Position numbers and translations under genes: made by a program | Notes under the pieces: model-generated | The model's input: only the letters and a program-made list of their open reading frames with translations | Database searches by the model: none | Told to the model about the DNA's origin: nothing | NCBI GenBank assembly: GCA_033060915.1 | Contig: CM065394.1 | Span: 15,118,501 to 15,182,500 of the forward strand | DNA: 64,000 nt | Origin: Euryodendron excelsum | Taxonomy: Eukaryota > Streptophyta > Magnoliopsida > Ericales > Pentaphylacaceae | Direction: 5' to 3' | Shown: piece after piece, positions 36,191-46,203 of the stretch | How the letters are laid out: every line of letters starts with the position of its first letter | Position numbering within the stretch: position 1 is the first letter of the stretch

Positions 36191-36518
36191 ACACACTGTC
36201 TTGACGATTCCTGCATATTTTGGTTCGAAAAATGGATTCTCCAAGCATTAGATTTTCAATCCAAACCACCCCGAACTCTACCAATGCTTCTAGAGTTCAA
36301 AGATTAACCCAAGAAGACTAAAATATCTCAAAATGAAGCTAAACTAACAAGTAAATCAAAGGGATCTAGGATTTGAAATCTCAAATCCAACATGGACAAA
36401 TTTGGGAGTTTTTAACCCCAACTCTCCAATCCACCAACATATGCTTAAAAGCCTTCAATTTCTAACCAAATAGGACTCAAAAGAGTCTCTAAATACAACT
36501 ACAACACACATATATATT

Positions 36519-37118
36519 GTGGGTCAAATAAATACGGGTCCAAAATGGTTGGGCAGGCCCATATCAATTGGCACTGCTGAGCTGGGCCTGGGGCAACCCC
36601 TGGTTGAGCCTTATGTCACCGGCCTGGGTCAGTTTGTCGGCCCAAATTAAAGCCCCCTCTAGCCTAACTTAGGGGTGTAATCATACAAGATGATAAAGCA
36701 TGAAATGGGGAGGAGACCCGCATTGAATGCGGGGGAGGTGTTGTGCAGAACCAACGATGCTCACGTCCGGTCAGTTAAGCTCTAGCAAAGCGATATAGGA
36801 GAAATGGTGTCTGATCAGCTAACTTTAGCCAGCATAGACCTGAGCAAGGAGTCATGAGTATCGGGTAGGCTCTATAGAGAATGCCACAATATAAATACCA
36901 GAGCTAAAAGAGAGCAAGGTATGATAATTCTGACTAAGCCATATACACTTGTGAATTCCATTCGATCCTTGAAGAAGATAACTAACTTAACCGTCGGAGT
37001 GTGATCGGCCCAAAGCAGATTGATCCATTCTAACTCTTTTGTTTCCCTACAATAGGTTGGAGACTCATCAACATTGGTTTGAGTGATTGGTCAAGCCTTC
37101 CCAGAAACCCCACTTACA
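36519..37118 (+). repeat. 5' LTR of the nested element (600 bp)
   Basis: TATA-like ACAATATAAATACC near 36887 fits a promoter. Ends ACCCCACTTACA. Confidence 0.9.
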
Positions 37119-37140
37119 ATTGGCACCGTCTGTGGGAAGG
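37119..37140 (+). promoter_or_regulatory. Primer binding site of the nested element
   Basis: ATTGGCACCGTCTGTGGGAA directly after the LTR. It differs by one base from the ATTGGCGCCGTCTGTGGGAA motif common after 5' LTRs of plant gypsy elements. Confidence 0.75.
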
Positions 37141-37151
37141 TCCAAGTAAAC

Positions 37152-37529
37152 ATGAGTACCAGCCTTTTAAGGAGAAGAGGAGCCCGTGCCGTCGGACGAA
37201 GGAATGAAATTCCCTCCGACAATGATAACACCTACTCAACTGGCCGCAGGACCACCCCGGAAGGAAGCAGCAGGGGACGAACGAGGAGGTCGGAGACCAG
37301 GTCTCTCATTGGCAGCCCCCGAAGAACACAAGACGAGTTACAAAGGGACCTAAACTATGCTAGGGGGCCAAACCTCCGTAGAAATCATCACCGGGACCCG
37401 GGCCCTTCACTTTCTAGTGGACGTGTGCCCAGTGACCATTCGCTTCATGCTACAGAAAGGGAGCTACGGCGACGTGGTGGTCAAATTGCCAAGCAATGCT
37501 TCCTTACGGTATATGCCCTAAGGGGTTGA
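37152..37529 (+). pseudogene. gag N-terminal remnant of the nested element
   Basis: ATG at 37152 follows the primer-binding site by 12 bp. The 125-residue frame is Arg-rich and disordered (MSTSLLRRRGARAVG, then GRTRRSETRSL). It ends at a TGA at 37527. The rest of gag, PR and RT are missing, and RNase H sequence follows within about 250 bp, which indicates a large internal deletion. Confidence 0.6.
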
Positions 37530-37779
37530 AGAGCTGTTGCAGTACCCCACAATTTTGGAGCATGCAGTTGGACCCGAACAATTTAATACCTAGTTCGACC
37601 CCCAGTGGCAGTCAAATGCCAAGTATTGGTTAACTTTATTGTAGAATTTTTTGAACTTCCATAGGCAAATCAGTTCGGCGGAAAAGTGATCAAGTGGACG
37701 CCGTTCGCTGACAAAGCATCCAATGATCAGGGGGCAAAACAGGGATAATTATCAAATGTTACGGCATTAGGGCAGGTCA

Positions 37780-37920
37780 TTAAACTAAAGTTTACTACAA
37801 CAAAGATTCAGAATATGAGGCTCTGCATGCGGGGCTGCACCAAGCTATGGATTGCTGAACCGCCGAAATCATGGTCCACTCAGAAAGGTCCCCAGTTGAG
37901 TCAGAATATCAGAAAATATG
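37780..37920 (+). pseudogene. Archaeal-type RNase H scrap
   Basis: The + frame reads KDSEYEALHAGLHQAMDC, stop, TAEIMVHSE, matching the NNEAEYEAL..GL..A......V.SDS region of the extra RNase H in Tat elements. Stops occur before and inside it. Confidence 0.6.
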
Positions 37921-38210
37921 CAACATACAGTATCCAGTCAACAAGAAGTCAGGCCCCAGTAGGGGCCATATCGTTCAGGAGTTGTCAAAGAAAAACAACA
38001 ACAACCCCAACTTGGAACGCAATTAATATCAGGAAGTTTTACTTATAGGCCCCTTTATTCTCAAAGGATGTACTCGCCTGTAAAGGAGCAATTTCCTTCG
38101 ACAAATATGTAATCTTTACACAAATCAATGAAAATTGGAAGCTACTCAGCAAATTTGAGGTCCCCTCCAAACTTCAAAGTATTGAAGGAAGACCAAAACA
38201 AAAAAAAAAA

Positions 38211-38518
38211 CTAAGTGTAAAAGCTTGGTTCTGGATCATTTATGACTAGGTTAGCCAATGAAGGTCACAAAAACCAAGTGTGAAAACCTGATCCTAGATC
38301 ATTTATGACTAGGTCACCCAACGAAGGTCATTAAAACCAAGTGTAAAAACTTGGTACTGTTTAAGTTTGACAGGTCAGCCAATGAAGGTCATTAAAACCA
38401 AGTATAAAAACTTGATCCTGTTTAAATTTGATAGGTTGGCCAATGAAGGTTATTAAAACCAAGTGTAAAAACTTGGTCCTGTCTAATTTTGATAGGTCGG
38501 CCAAAGAAGGTCAATAAC
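38211..38518. repeat. Five tandem ~62-bp units inside the nested element
   Basis: Unit starts at about 38211, 38273, 38336, 38397 and 38459. Each has ACCAAGTGTAAAAACTTGG, a GATAGGTCGGCCAATGAAGG block and TCATTAAA. Identity among units is about 80-90 percent. Confidence 0.85.
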
Positions 38519-38905
38519 AGCTAGCATTCAAAACTGCCCTAGCCAAATAGGTCGGCAGAAATCTTCATCAAAACAACAAAGCTAAGTAACTTGCCTTGAC
38601 CCTAACCACATTTGGTAAATTTAGGGATAGGTTTATATTTGCCTATATTTGCATGTGGACTAAAGCTAGGAGCACCTACTCTGTTACAAAACAGAGCCCA
38701 AGAAAGACAGTGCATTAAAATTTTCTCCTCATAATTAGGCAGAGGCTTAGGCTGGCTAAACTCGGTAGCTCAAACACACAGATAACAAAATTATTTTATT
38801 TAAACAAAGGATATGTTCGTAAAAACATATGTACAAAATGGATTTAATACATAAATGCTTCCTGCAAAATTAAATACAGTTCAGAAAAGAAAAGCAAAAG
38901 GAGCT

Positions 38906-41060
38906 CTAAACTAGTTCAGCGGATGGAGGGTCGGCAGAGGATTGTCCAGTTGGTGGTAGTTCGAAGGGCGGTGGTGCTTTGGCTGAGGGAAGCTCAATTG
39001 GATTGCCCTCTTTTTCCACTTGAAGCCTGGGGGCATCTTTCTCCTCTTCACAAATGGTTTTTTCATCAGCCTCGTCCTTGGACTCAAGTACTGCATCGGC
39101 GCGAGCAAGAATCTCTGCCCACAGAGGAGAAGACTCGTCCAGCTTCAATTGCCTTAGAGCTACCTTCTAGCGTCCTGGAATATCTGTTTGGTGATTTGCT
39201 TCACCTGGGCCTCGTAATGATCCCCAACATCCTCGAAACCCTTATCGTACTTGACTTCTGCCTCCTTGTTTAAACACTCCACTTCCAGTCGAGCTTTGGC
39301 CAGAGAAGCTCTTGCATCAGCTGCCGACTTTTCAGCCTAATCAACTTGGGTTTTATGTCGGTGACCTCAGCTTTAGCTTTTTGGCAGTCTTCCTCCTTCT
39401 GCTTAAGGGAAGCCTACGCCTTGGCAAGAGCACCCTGACTGTCTTGACAAGTCTTCTGGAGAGCTCTGATCTCCTGATCTTTCTGGTGGAAGCTATCCTT
39501 TAGGTCGGAATGTCTCCTCAAAACTGTCTCATGCCGATCTTGAAGGCTGCAGAACTGTTGCATAATCTCCAAGCCATGAATGGCGCCCTGAGGAGAATAA
39601 GAGAAAGCAGGTGTTAGTACAGGGTTTTCAAACTTAATAGGCAAAAGACAGAGTTCGGCATAGTTGGCTCACTGCAAACGCTAACCGAACTGCTCCAAGC
39701 ATCCACTCCCCTTTGTCGATGCTGTCTAGTTCTTTGACGTCCCTAGGCGTTATGATAGCCTAGAAGGCCCCGATAGCAGCGCCGGGACAACGCAGCACCG
39801 AGTCCTCAACAGTCATAGCCCGCTCCCCGGTCTTGGGCTGTGCTACAAATTCTTTAGCTAACGGTCCCTCTACTATGCCTTTACCATTCTCTATAGCAGA
39901 AGGTCTCGCCGATCTATCTGGGGTGGCGGTTGTGCCTGTGGCCATCTCTTGGGCAGCAGCCTTTTCAGCCGCTTTTACCAGCCTGTTTTTCTTCACCACC
40001 ATCGGGGCCGCTACTTCCTCTATGGGATCGACCACTGCGGTAGTAGCAGGAACTCTAGTAGCAGGGGGCACAATGGGTGGTGGAAGAGCATTAGTGTCAT
40101 CGACTTGGGTAGCGGTTTCAGGCGAAGATGAGGCCGCACCCTTCCTCTTCCTGGAACCCCTTTGTTCTAGTGTTAAAGTGAAATCCCGAACTTTGGGAGC
40201 CATTTTAAGGGCAGAGACAGGGACTGCGGCAATGGGTGCGGAACTTAAAGACTGTGGGAGAGATGAGCGATCCCCGACGTTATGCCTAGCTCCCTCCGCT
40301 TTTTGGGCAACAATCACGGCGGCAGGCATCGCGGTAAAGGTTCGGTACCGAATTGGGTAGCTCAGAAGCACTTGTGCAGCACGGCCTATCTCTTGCAGCT
40401 CACCCTTGCCTTTGTACGCCTAAGCTCACTCTAAGACAGCAAGATCGGCGCCAAGGTGTTCGGTCCCCTTATCCCAGGGTTTGAAGGTAGCTGGGAAACA
40501 TGAAAGCTCAAAGATAAGCAACGAGCCAAAGAAAAATCAAAACAAAAAAATTACACTAAGAAGCGAAGAGGAGGGTAAACCTATTCTCTTCGACGTCTTG
40601 GGGCACCTCATCTCTGGTGCCAATTCTATAGGGATATCACCAAATTCCCATGGCCCCCTTACTCTCACTATGGCATCGTCGATTCCCTTCCGTGAACTGG
40701 AAATGAATTGGACCAGTTCTCTCAACCCATGCCTGGCCCTAAAATAATATTTGTACCGCCCCGTTTTACTATCATCGCCCACCTCCACGGTGGCGTAACA
40801 ATAATTGAATTTATGAAGACCCAGGTTTAGACCCAGACGGCGTTCAATTCAATGATTCCCATCACAATTCTGTAACCATTTTGCAACAATTGGATGGGGG
40901 CGATTTCGTAATGGCTGAGGATTTGAGTCAAGAAGGGATGAACGGGAAACCTAAGGCCACCCTCTACTATTGTGACAAGGGGAAATAGAGTCCCATCTTC
41001 AATCGTTTTCCTACCGTCATCGCTCGGCCTTACCAAACCTATATCTACCCTCGCTGGAAA
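38906..41060 (-). pseudogene. Antisense ORF of the nested element: Transposase_28-like protein, decayed
   Basis: The minus strand from about 41060 to 40827 gives LVRPSDDGRKTIEDG, then EGGLRFPVHPFLTQILSHYE and IAPIQLLQNGYRIVMGII, which matches the GLRFPxHPF...L...(G/I)AP.QL.PN..R.. pattern of plant 'putative gypsy type transposon' proteins (PF04195, Transposase_28). A stop and frameshift lead into 40788-40537 (GRYKYYFRARHGLRELV, then VRGPWEF). The tail is a disordered basic/Ala-Pro-rich part (40371-39760, GSRKRKG as a possible nuclear signal) and coiled-coil blocks (39644-39414, 39148-38906). The function of these proteins is unknown. Confidence 0.65.
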
Positions 41061-41267
41061 ATTATACTACTGTTTGAAAGTAGTTATAGAATCAGAATGG
41101 CTAAGCATTCCCTTAAGTCTGCTGCCCATGGTAACCAAGGGGTTCTAGGGTTCGAAGCGAGAAAAATGAAGCAGGAATGCAAAGAAAGGGAAGAGTTACA
41201 GAATGGCAATCTTCGGGACAGAGATGAATGCAAAGCGTGGGGAAATTCTGCGTTCAAACAATGGATA

Positions 41268-41282
41268 CCCCCCCCCCCCCCC
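41268..41282. repeat. Poly-C run
   Basis: About 15 C in a row in the upstream part of the antisense ORF region. Confidence 0.9.
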
Positions 41283-41424
41283 CGGGTATGCGAAAAGAGT
41301 GATAGCACGGCGACAACACACCGGGGGCAGCCCAATAGTCACGTCCCATTAAAAAGTGGCTAATGGTTGACGTCACCGAGCCGTTGCGAGAGGTTAGCCC
41401 CAGACCTCTACCATCGGGGCACTA

Positions 41425-41439
41425 GGGTTAGGAGGCAAT
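41425..41439 (+). promoter_or_regulatory. Polypurine tract of the nested element
   Basis: GGGTTAGGAGGCAAT immediately before the 3' LTR. Confidence 0.5.
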
Positions 41440-42039
41440 TGTGGGTTAAATAAATACGGGCCCAAAATGGTTGGGCAGGCCCATATCAATTGGCACTGCT
41501 GAGCTGGGCCTGGGGCAGCCCCTAGTTGAGCCTTGCATCACTGGCATGGGTCAGTTTGTCAGCCCAAATTAGAGCCCCTCTAACCCAGCTTAAGGGTGTA
41601 ATCATATAAGGTGACAGAGCATTAAATGGGAAGGAGATCCGCATTGAATGCAGGGGAGGCGTTGCGCAGAATCGACGACGCTCACATTCGGTCAGTCAAG
41701 CTCTAGCAAAGCGATATAGGAGAAATAGTGTCCGATCAGCCGGCTCTAGTCAGCATAGACCTGAGCAAGGAGTCATGAGTATCGAGTAGACTCTACAGAG
41801 AGTGCCACAATATAAATACTAGAGCTAAGAGAGAGCAAGGTATGATGATTCTGACTAAGCCATATACACTTATGAATTCCATCCGATCCTTGAAGAAGAT
41901 AACTAACTTGACCGTCGGAGTGTGATCGGCCCAAAGAGGGTCGACCCATTCTAACTCTTTTGTTTCTCTACAGCTGGTTAGAGACTCATCAACATTGGTT
42001 TGAGTGATCGGCCAGGCCTTCCTAGAAATCCCACTTACA
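41440..42039 (+). repeat. 3' LTR of the nested element (600 bp)
   Basis: TGTGGGTTAAATAAATACGG... to ...ATCCCACTTACA, same length as the 5' LTR. Confidence 0.9.
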
Positions 42040-42447
42040 TATATCTATATCTATATATATATATATATATATAAATATACATGCTCATACAAGGGTTGGT
42101 GAAATCTTACCTTCTTCCAAGCTTTCTTAAGCTTCGACAATTGCTTCTTCTAGCTTGGATGAAGCTCCTCCAATCTTCTTCTCTCCCTCCTCCTCCTTCG
42201 CCTCTTTTTTCTTCTTCTTCTTCTTTTTCTTCTCGGTAGATTTGTGTGTGTGTGTTTTGTGTCTTATGGGTGTGTGTATGGGTAAGATAATATACATGGA
42301 AAATAATCTCATGTGTCTCACACTAGGAGCTTAAATTACAACATAAATTCTAATTGGTCATTTCGACTCAAAGGCCTATCAGAATAATATGGAATTTAAA
42401 AAATTTATATCAATTTAGATAATAAAAGATTGGGTTATTACAAATAA

Positions 42448-44070
42448 ACCCGTGTTATGCACGAAATTACAATCATAAGATGATTTTAGAAAAATATTGA
42501 TAATTTTTTACAGGATTATATGAGTTTAAAATATCATTCTAAATGAATTAAATATGTAGAACATATTTCTTTATTCCATATAACTAAAAAAAAATATATG
42601 TAAAAAGCAATTTGTATATAATTACTATGATAAATTATATTTTAAAAATATCTATGTCCCTTACAAAAAAATATGTTTGTTATTTGGAAATCAAGTTTAT
42701 TGGGCTATATCCATGGTAGAAAAGAAAAGAAAAAAAGAAATTATAGAAAAAAAGGTTGAAGATAGGCAACCATTATATATTTTATGGTTAATGTCGTTGC
42801 TTAAATTAACTTTGCTTAATATGAAGTATAAAATTATTATCCATCTTAAACTTGTTAAGTCTTCGTAGTTGATTAAGATAAAAATGGGTAAATCTTCTAA
42901 TTTCATACATACTTAAACCATATAATTTGTAAAATCAAATAAATTTTTGTTTTAGCTTGTTTTGACTATATATAATAAGATCAATTACACAAAAAGTAAT
43001 ATCTAAATATCTAAAATTAGTAAGGTACTTGACTTGTGCATATATCTTACAACTTTTAATCACTATAATAGTTTTGAAAGATTTTTTCTTTGATAAAAAT
43101 AATAGTTTTGAAACTAACATATCAAAAATTGGATTAACTCATTAAAAAAAAGTTTACTAAGTCCCTTTATTAAACAAATTATAAGGTTTGGGTAAATATA
43201 ATCTATCAAAAAGTTTAGATACACATGTACATAAATTCAATCAAAAATTAAATTTGAAGGAAGTTATAATTTTTTAGAAAGACACTATATTTTAAGAATT
43301 TTAAAAAGAATATAGATTGAATTACCATATGGACTTTGAAGAATCAATAGTAACATATTTATATATATATAATACAAATTAATAATAAAAGGAGATTAAA
43401 TAAGTCTCCATAGTTGATTATGATAAAAATGGGTAAATATTCTAATTTCATAGTTAAACCATATAATTTGTAAAATTAAATAAACAAAAATATGTTAGCT
43501 TGTTTTCATTATATATAATAAGATCAATTACACCAAAAGTAATGTCTAAATATCTAAGATTAGTAAGTCACTTGAGTTGTGCATATATCTTATTACCTTT
43601 TATCATTATAATAGTTTTGAAAGATTTTTTTTAATAATACTTTTGAAACTAACATATCAAAAATTAGATTAACTCATTAAACAAATTTACTAAGTCCTTT
43701 TATTAAACAAATTATAAGATTTAATTAAATATAGTTAATCGATTAAATTTGAAGGAAGCTAAAATGATATAGAAAGATATTATTTTTTAGGAATTTTAAA
43801 AAGAGTATAGATTCAATTACCATATAGATTTTAAAAAATCCACAGTAACATATTTTATATATAGATATTAAATATTATCTTAAATGATTTTGAAAGTTTT
43901 CATATTAAAAAATAATAATTTAAAAATTATTATCATATAAATTAAATGACATACGTATTTTAATAATTTTTTAAATTTAAAATTTTGAAAAAAAAGAATT
44001 AAAACTTTCAAGTTTAATGAACTAAAAATGTTATGCTATAATATATAGTATATATATATATATATATATA
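42448..44070 (-). mobile_element. Helitron body (minus orientation), 3' tip severed by the solo LTR
   Basis: The minus-strand 3' side has the hairpin CGTGCATAACACG then GGGT at 42448-42463. The missing tip lies at 33404-33413. The minus-strand 5' side near 44030-44070 reads TATACTATATATTATAGCA, like plant Helitron starts, but an (AT)n run blurs the exact TC end. The body is very AT-rich, without ORFs, and contains a tandem duplication. It is non-autonomous. Confidence 0.5.
42858..43868. repeat. Tandem duplication, ~545-bp unit, in the Helitron body
   Basis: Copy 1 from about 42858 (TCTTCGTAGTTGATTAAGAT) and copy 2 from about 43403 (TCTCCATAGTTGATTATGAT) match along their length, including TATATAATAAGATCAATTAC and ACTAACATATCAAAAATT. 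Confidence 0.8.
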
Positions 44071-44072
44071 TT
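44045..44072. repeat. (TA)n run upstream of the hydrolase gene
   Basis: AT microsatellite about 150-175 bp before the ATG at 44221, in the probable promoter/5' UTR. No clear core promoter can be separated from it. Confidence 0.8.
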
Positions 44073-44220
44073 TATGATTCGAAAATGCACACATATATAT
44101 ATACACACATATCATCGAAATTGCCATCAAATGAACGAAACTACTTAACAGCTTTACAAATTGGTATACACAAAAAAAAAAAAAAAGGGACGAAAAATGG
44201 ACTGATAATTCATAAGCGAA

Positions 44221-44469
44221 ATGGTGGTTCTTCCTTCGGCGATCCAGATTGCTGCCCGAAACTTCTGTTACTTCAGCCCGGTGTTCTTCGACTCCCGACA
44301 CGATACTCACGCTTCCGTCCTTGCACCGGCGAGGTTGAGAGTGTTCAATGTGGGGGCCAGAACCATCACCAACATGCCTTCGATTTGTACAGCCGATGAG
44401 CTTCACTACGTCTCTGTCCACAATTCTGATTGGAGACTTGCTCTCTGGCGCTACAAGCCTCCTCCTAAG
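44221..44469 (+). CDS. Hydrolase exon 1
   Basis: ATG start; 83 codons, phase 0 to 0; peptide begins MVVLPSAIQIAARNF and ends LALWRYKPPPK before GTTAGC. Upstream frame has stops, and the leader looks like a transit peptide. Confidence 0.8.
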
Positions 44470-46161
44470 GTTAGCTTTCTCTTTCTCGAAAACTGATTCA
44501 GTCTCGACATTGTGAATATCTCTCATATTTTCTTTCAGGTTTGTGTATGATCTTTGTGGATGAAGCTTTTCTGATTTGTGTTTATAGCTTCCTATGTTTG
44601 GGGATTCAGTCTCGACATGATAAATTTCGCTCATGTTTTGTTACAGATTTGTATTAGACAATGCATTTCCATAGCTTCCTTCCCCCCTCTCTCTCTCTCT
44701 ATATATATATACACAGTTATAGAGACATTGCAATTTGTGTTTGCAGGCGCCTCCAAGGAATCACCCACTGTTGCTTTTGTCTGGAGTTGGGACGAATGCA
44801 ATTGGATTTGATCTCTCTCCTGGGGTTAGTTTATGGTTTACCACATCACTTTCCTATTGATTATCTTATTATTCATGTTTTTTTTTTTTAATCTTTGTCA
44901 TATATTGGTAATTTTGATTTAGTTAAACTCCAAAAACTTCAAAGAAATATATGTGTTCTGCTCTCAGTTTTCTTATATCATTTTGGTGGGTTCAAATGGT
45001 TGGTAGGCTCACTGACATTTATCCTCTTAGCTCATCCTAAAGAACCTGTGAGGCACTTCAAAATATGTGCTTCCTGAAACGGCTTGAGGATGTGAATTTG
45101 TCTTGGTTAGATTAATTTAACCTAATTATCCAACTACAAGAATTGATCAATGACCTACGTTGGCCAATACTGCATACAACATAAAGCAATAATATTAAGG
45201 AGACAGTGCACACAATATTTGATGTGTTAACCTTAAACTAGAGAAAACCATGGGGCCACACACAGCCCCATTCACACATTACTGTTAACCAATGAACAGT
45301 TACATGAATTAACTTACAACCCAACCCGTTGATCCACAAATAAGGAATAAGTCACAAACTTGCTCGAATGCTTGATTCGGCATTCTCTCTCGTCCTCTCA
45401 GCACCAACCTTTGAAATCCACCAAACTTTCAATGTGTGTTGTTCAAGTTCACCAAAAGGAAGAACACTCCAATATCTAGGAAGCATAATAAGCTTCTAAT
45501 TCTTTTGAATAGATAAAATAATCTCTCTGATGTAAGTGCCTCAATTACGAAGCCTTCAGAACCTTCAGATAATGTCCGGAGTGTTTGTAGAGTCTTGGAC
45601 GAAATATGTTTCCCATATGAATAGGTTTTCTATGTAAACATGAAGTAGTATATCAAAATCCCGAAACTCCATCTGTCTGTCCATTCGAAGGTATTGCCCT
45701 CAAACACCTTCGATGGCCAACTAGAAGTGCTATTGGGGACCAAAATATATTGCTTTCATGTAACTTTTCAAGATTTATGCACTTTTGTGTATCGGGCGTT
45801 CGAAGGTGTTTGAGAACAAAGTTTTAACTCTGTGTGCTGCAACAGGTTATGTTCCAATTTCAGTAGCTTGTACTCTACAGTTTCAATTTGAAACTTATAT
45901 TAAATTTGGCCCAAATACAACTTAAAACTTGATTATAACCAATTGTTTTTGTTCATGGAATATGTCAACACTCAAAAAACTAACACTTCCAATGTCCCTT
46001 TTTGTTGTTTCTAGTCTTTGATACTCCTTGCATTTGCTAACATTCTTTTAATGGTTTCATAGTTGTCCTCTTTGGTCTTGTAGGTTCAACTAGAAGTCTT
46101 TATTTAGGCATTGTGAACAGCTGCACATTTTTGCAGGGACGGAACAAGGATTGTCATTGGT

Positions 46162-46203
<42 letters not shown>

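Larger units (their letters stand above)
36519..42039 (+). mobile_element. 5.5-kb deleted Ty3/gypsy element (Tat type) with antisense ORF, nested in the solo LTR
   Basis: Two 600-bp LTRs (36519-37118, 41440-42039; TGTGGGT...CTTACA) share about 90 percent identity and are flanked by an exact TATAT duplication (36514-36518, 42040-42044). A primer-binding site follows the left LTR and a purine tract precedes the right LTR. Only a gag N-terminus and an RNase H scrap of gag-pol remain. An array of five 62-bp repeats and an antisense ORF with a Transposase_28-like domain fill the 3' half. It is structurally a large-deletion, non-autonomous relative of Tat elements. Confidence 0.85.
33414..42442. 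mobile_element. Solo LTR (~3.5 kb without its insert), split by a nested Tat element
   Basis: Begins TGTCACACTCCAAAATTTGG and ends GGGTTATTACA, and is flanked by AAAAA (33409-33413) and AATAA (42443-42447), 4 of 5 matching. Removing the 5.5-kb insert (36519-42044) leaves about 3,500 bp with TG...CA ends. No coding sequence of the parental element remains, so I call it a solo LTR. Ends of this kind (TGTCACxCC...GTTACA) are common in plant chromoviruses, but the lineage is not proven. It contains two tandem arrays. Confidence 0.65.

Noticed and set aside
37083..37151. Upstream ATG at 37083 as the gag start
   Set aside because: It would place the start inside the LTR and read through the primer-binding site; the ATG at 37152 is more natural.
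39833..40360. Long + strand frame opposite the antisense ORF
   Set aside because: It is Ala/Ser/Thr-rich shadow of the minus-strand basic and Pro-rich region.
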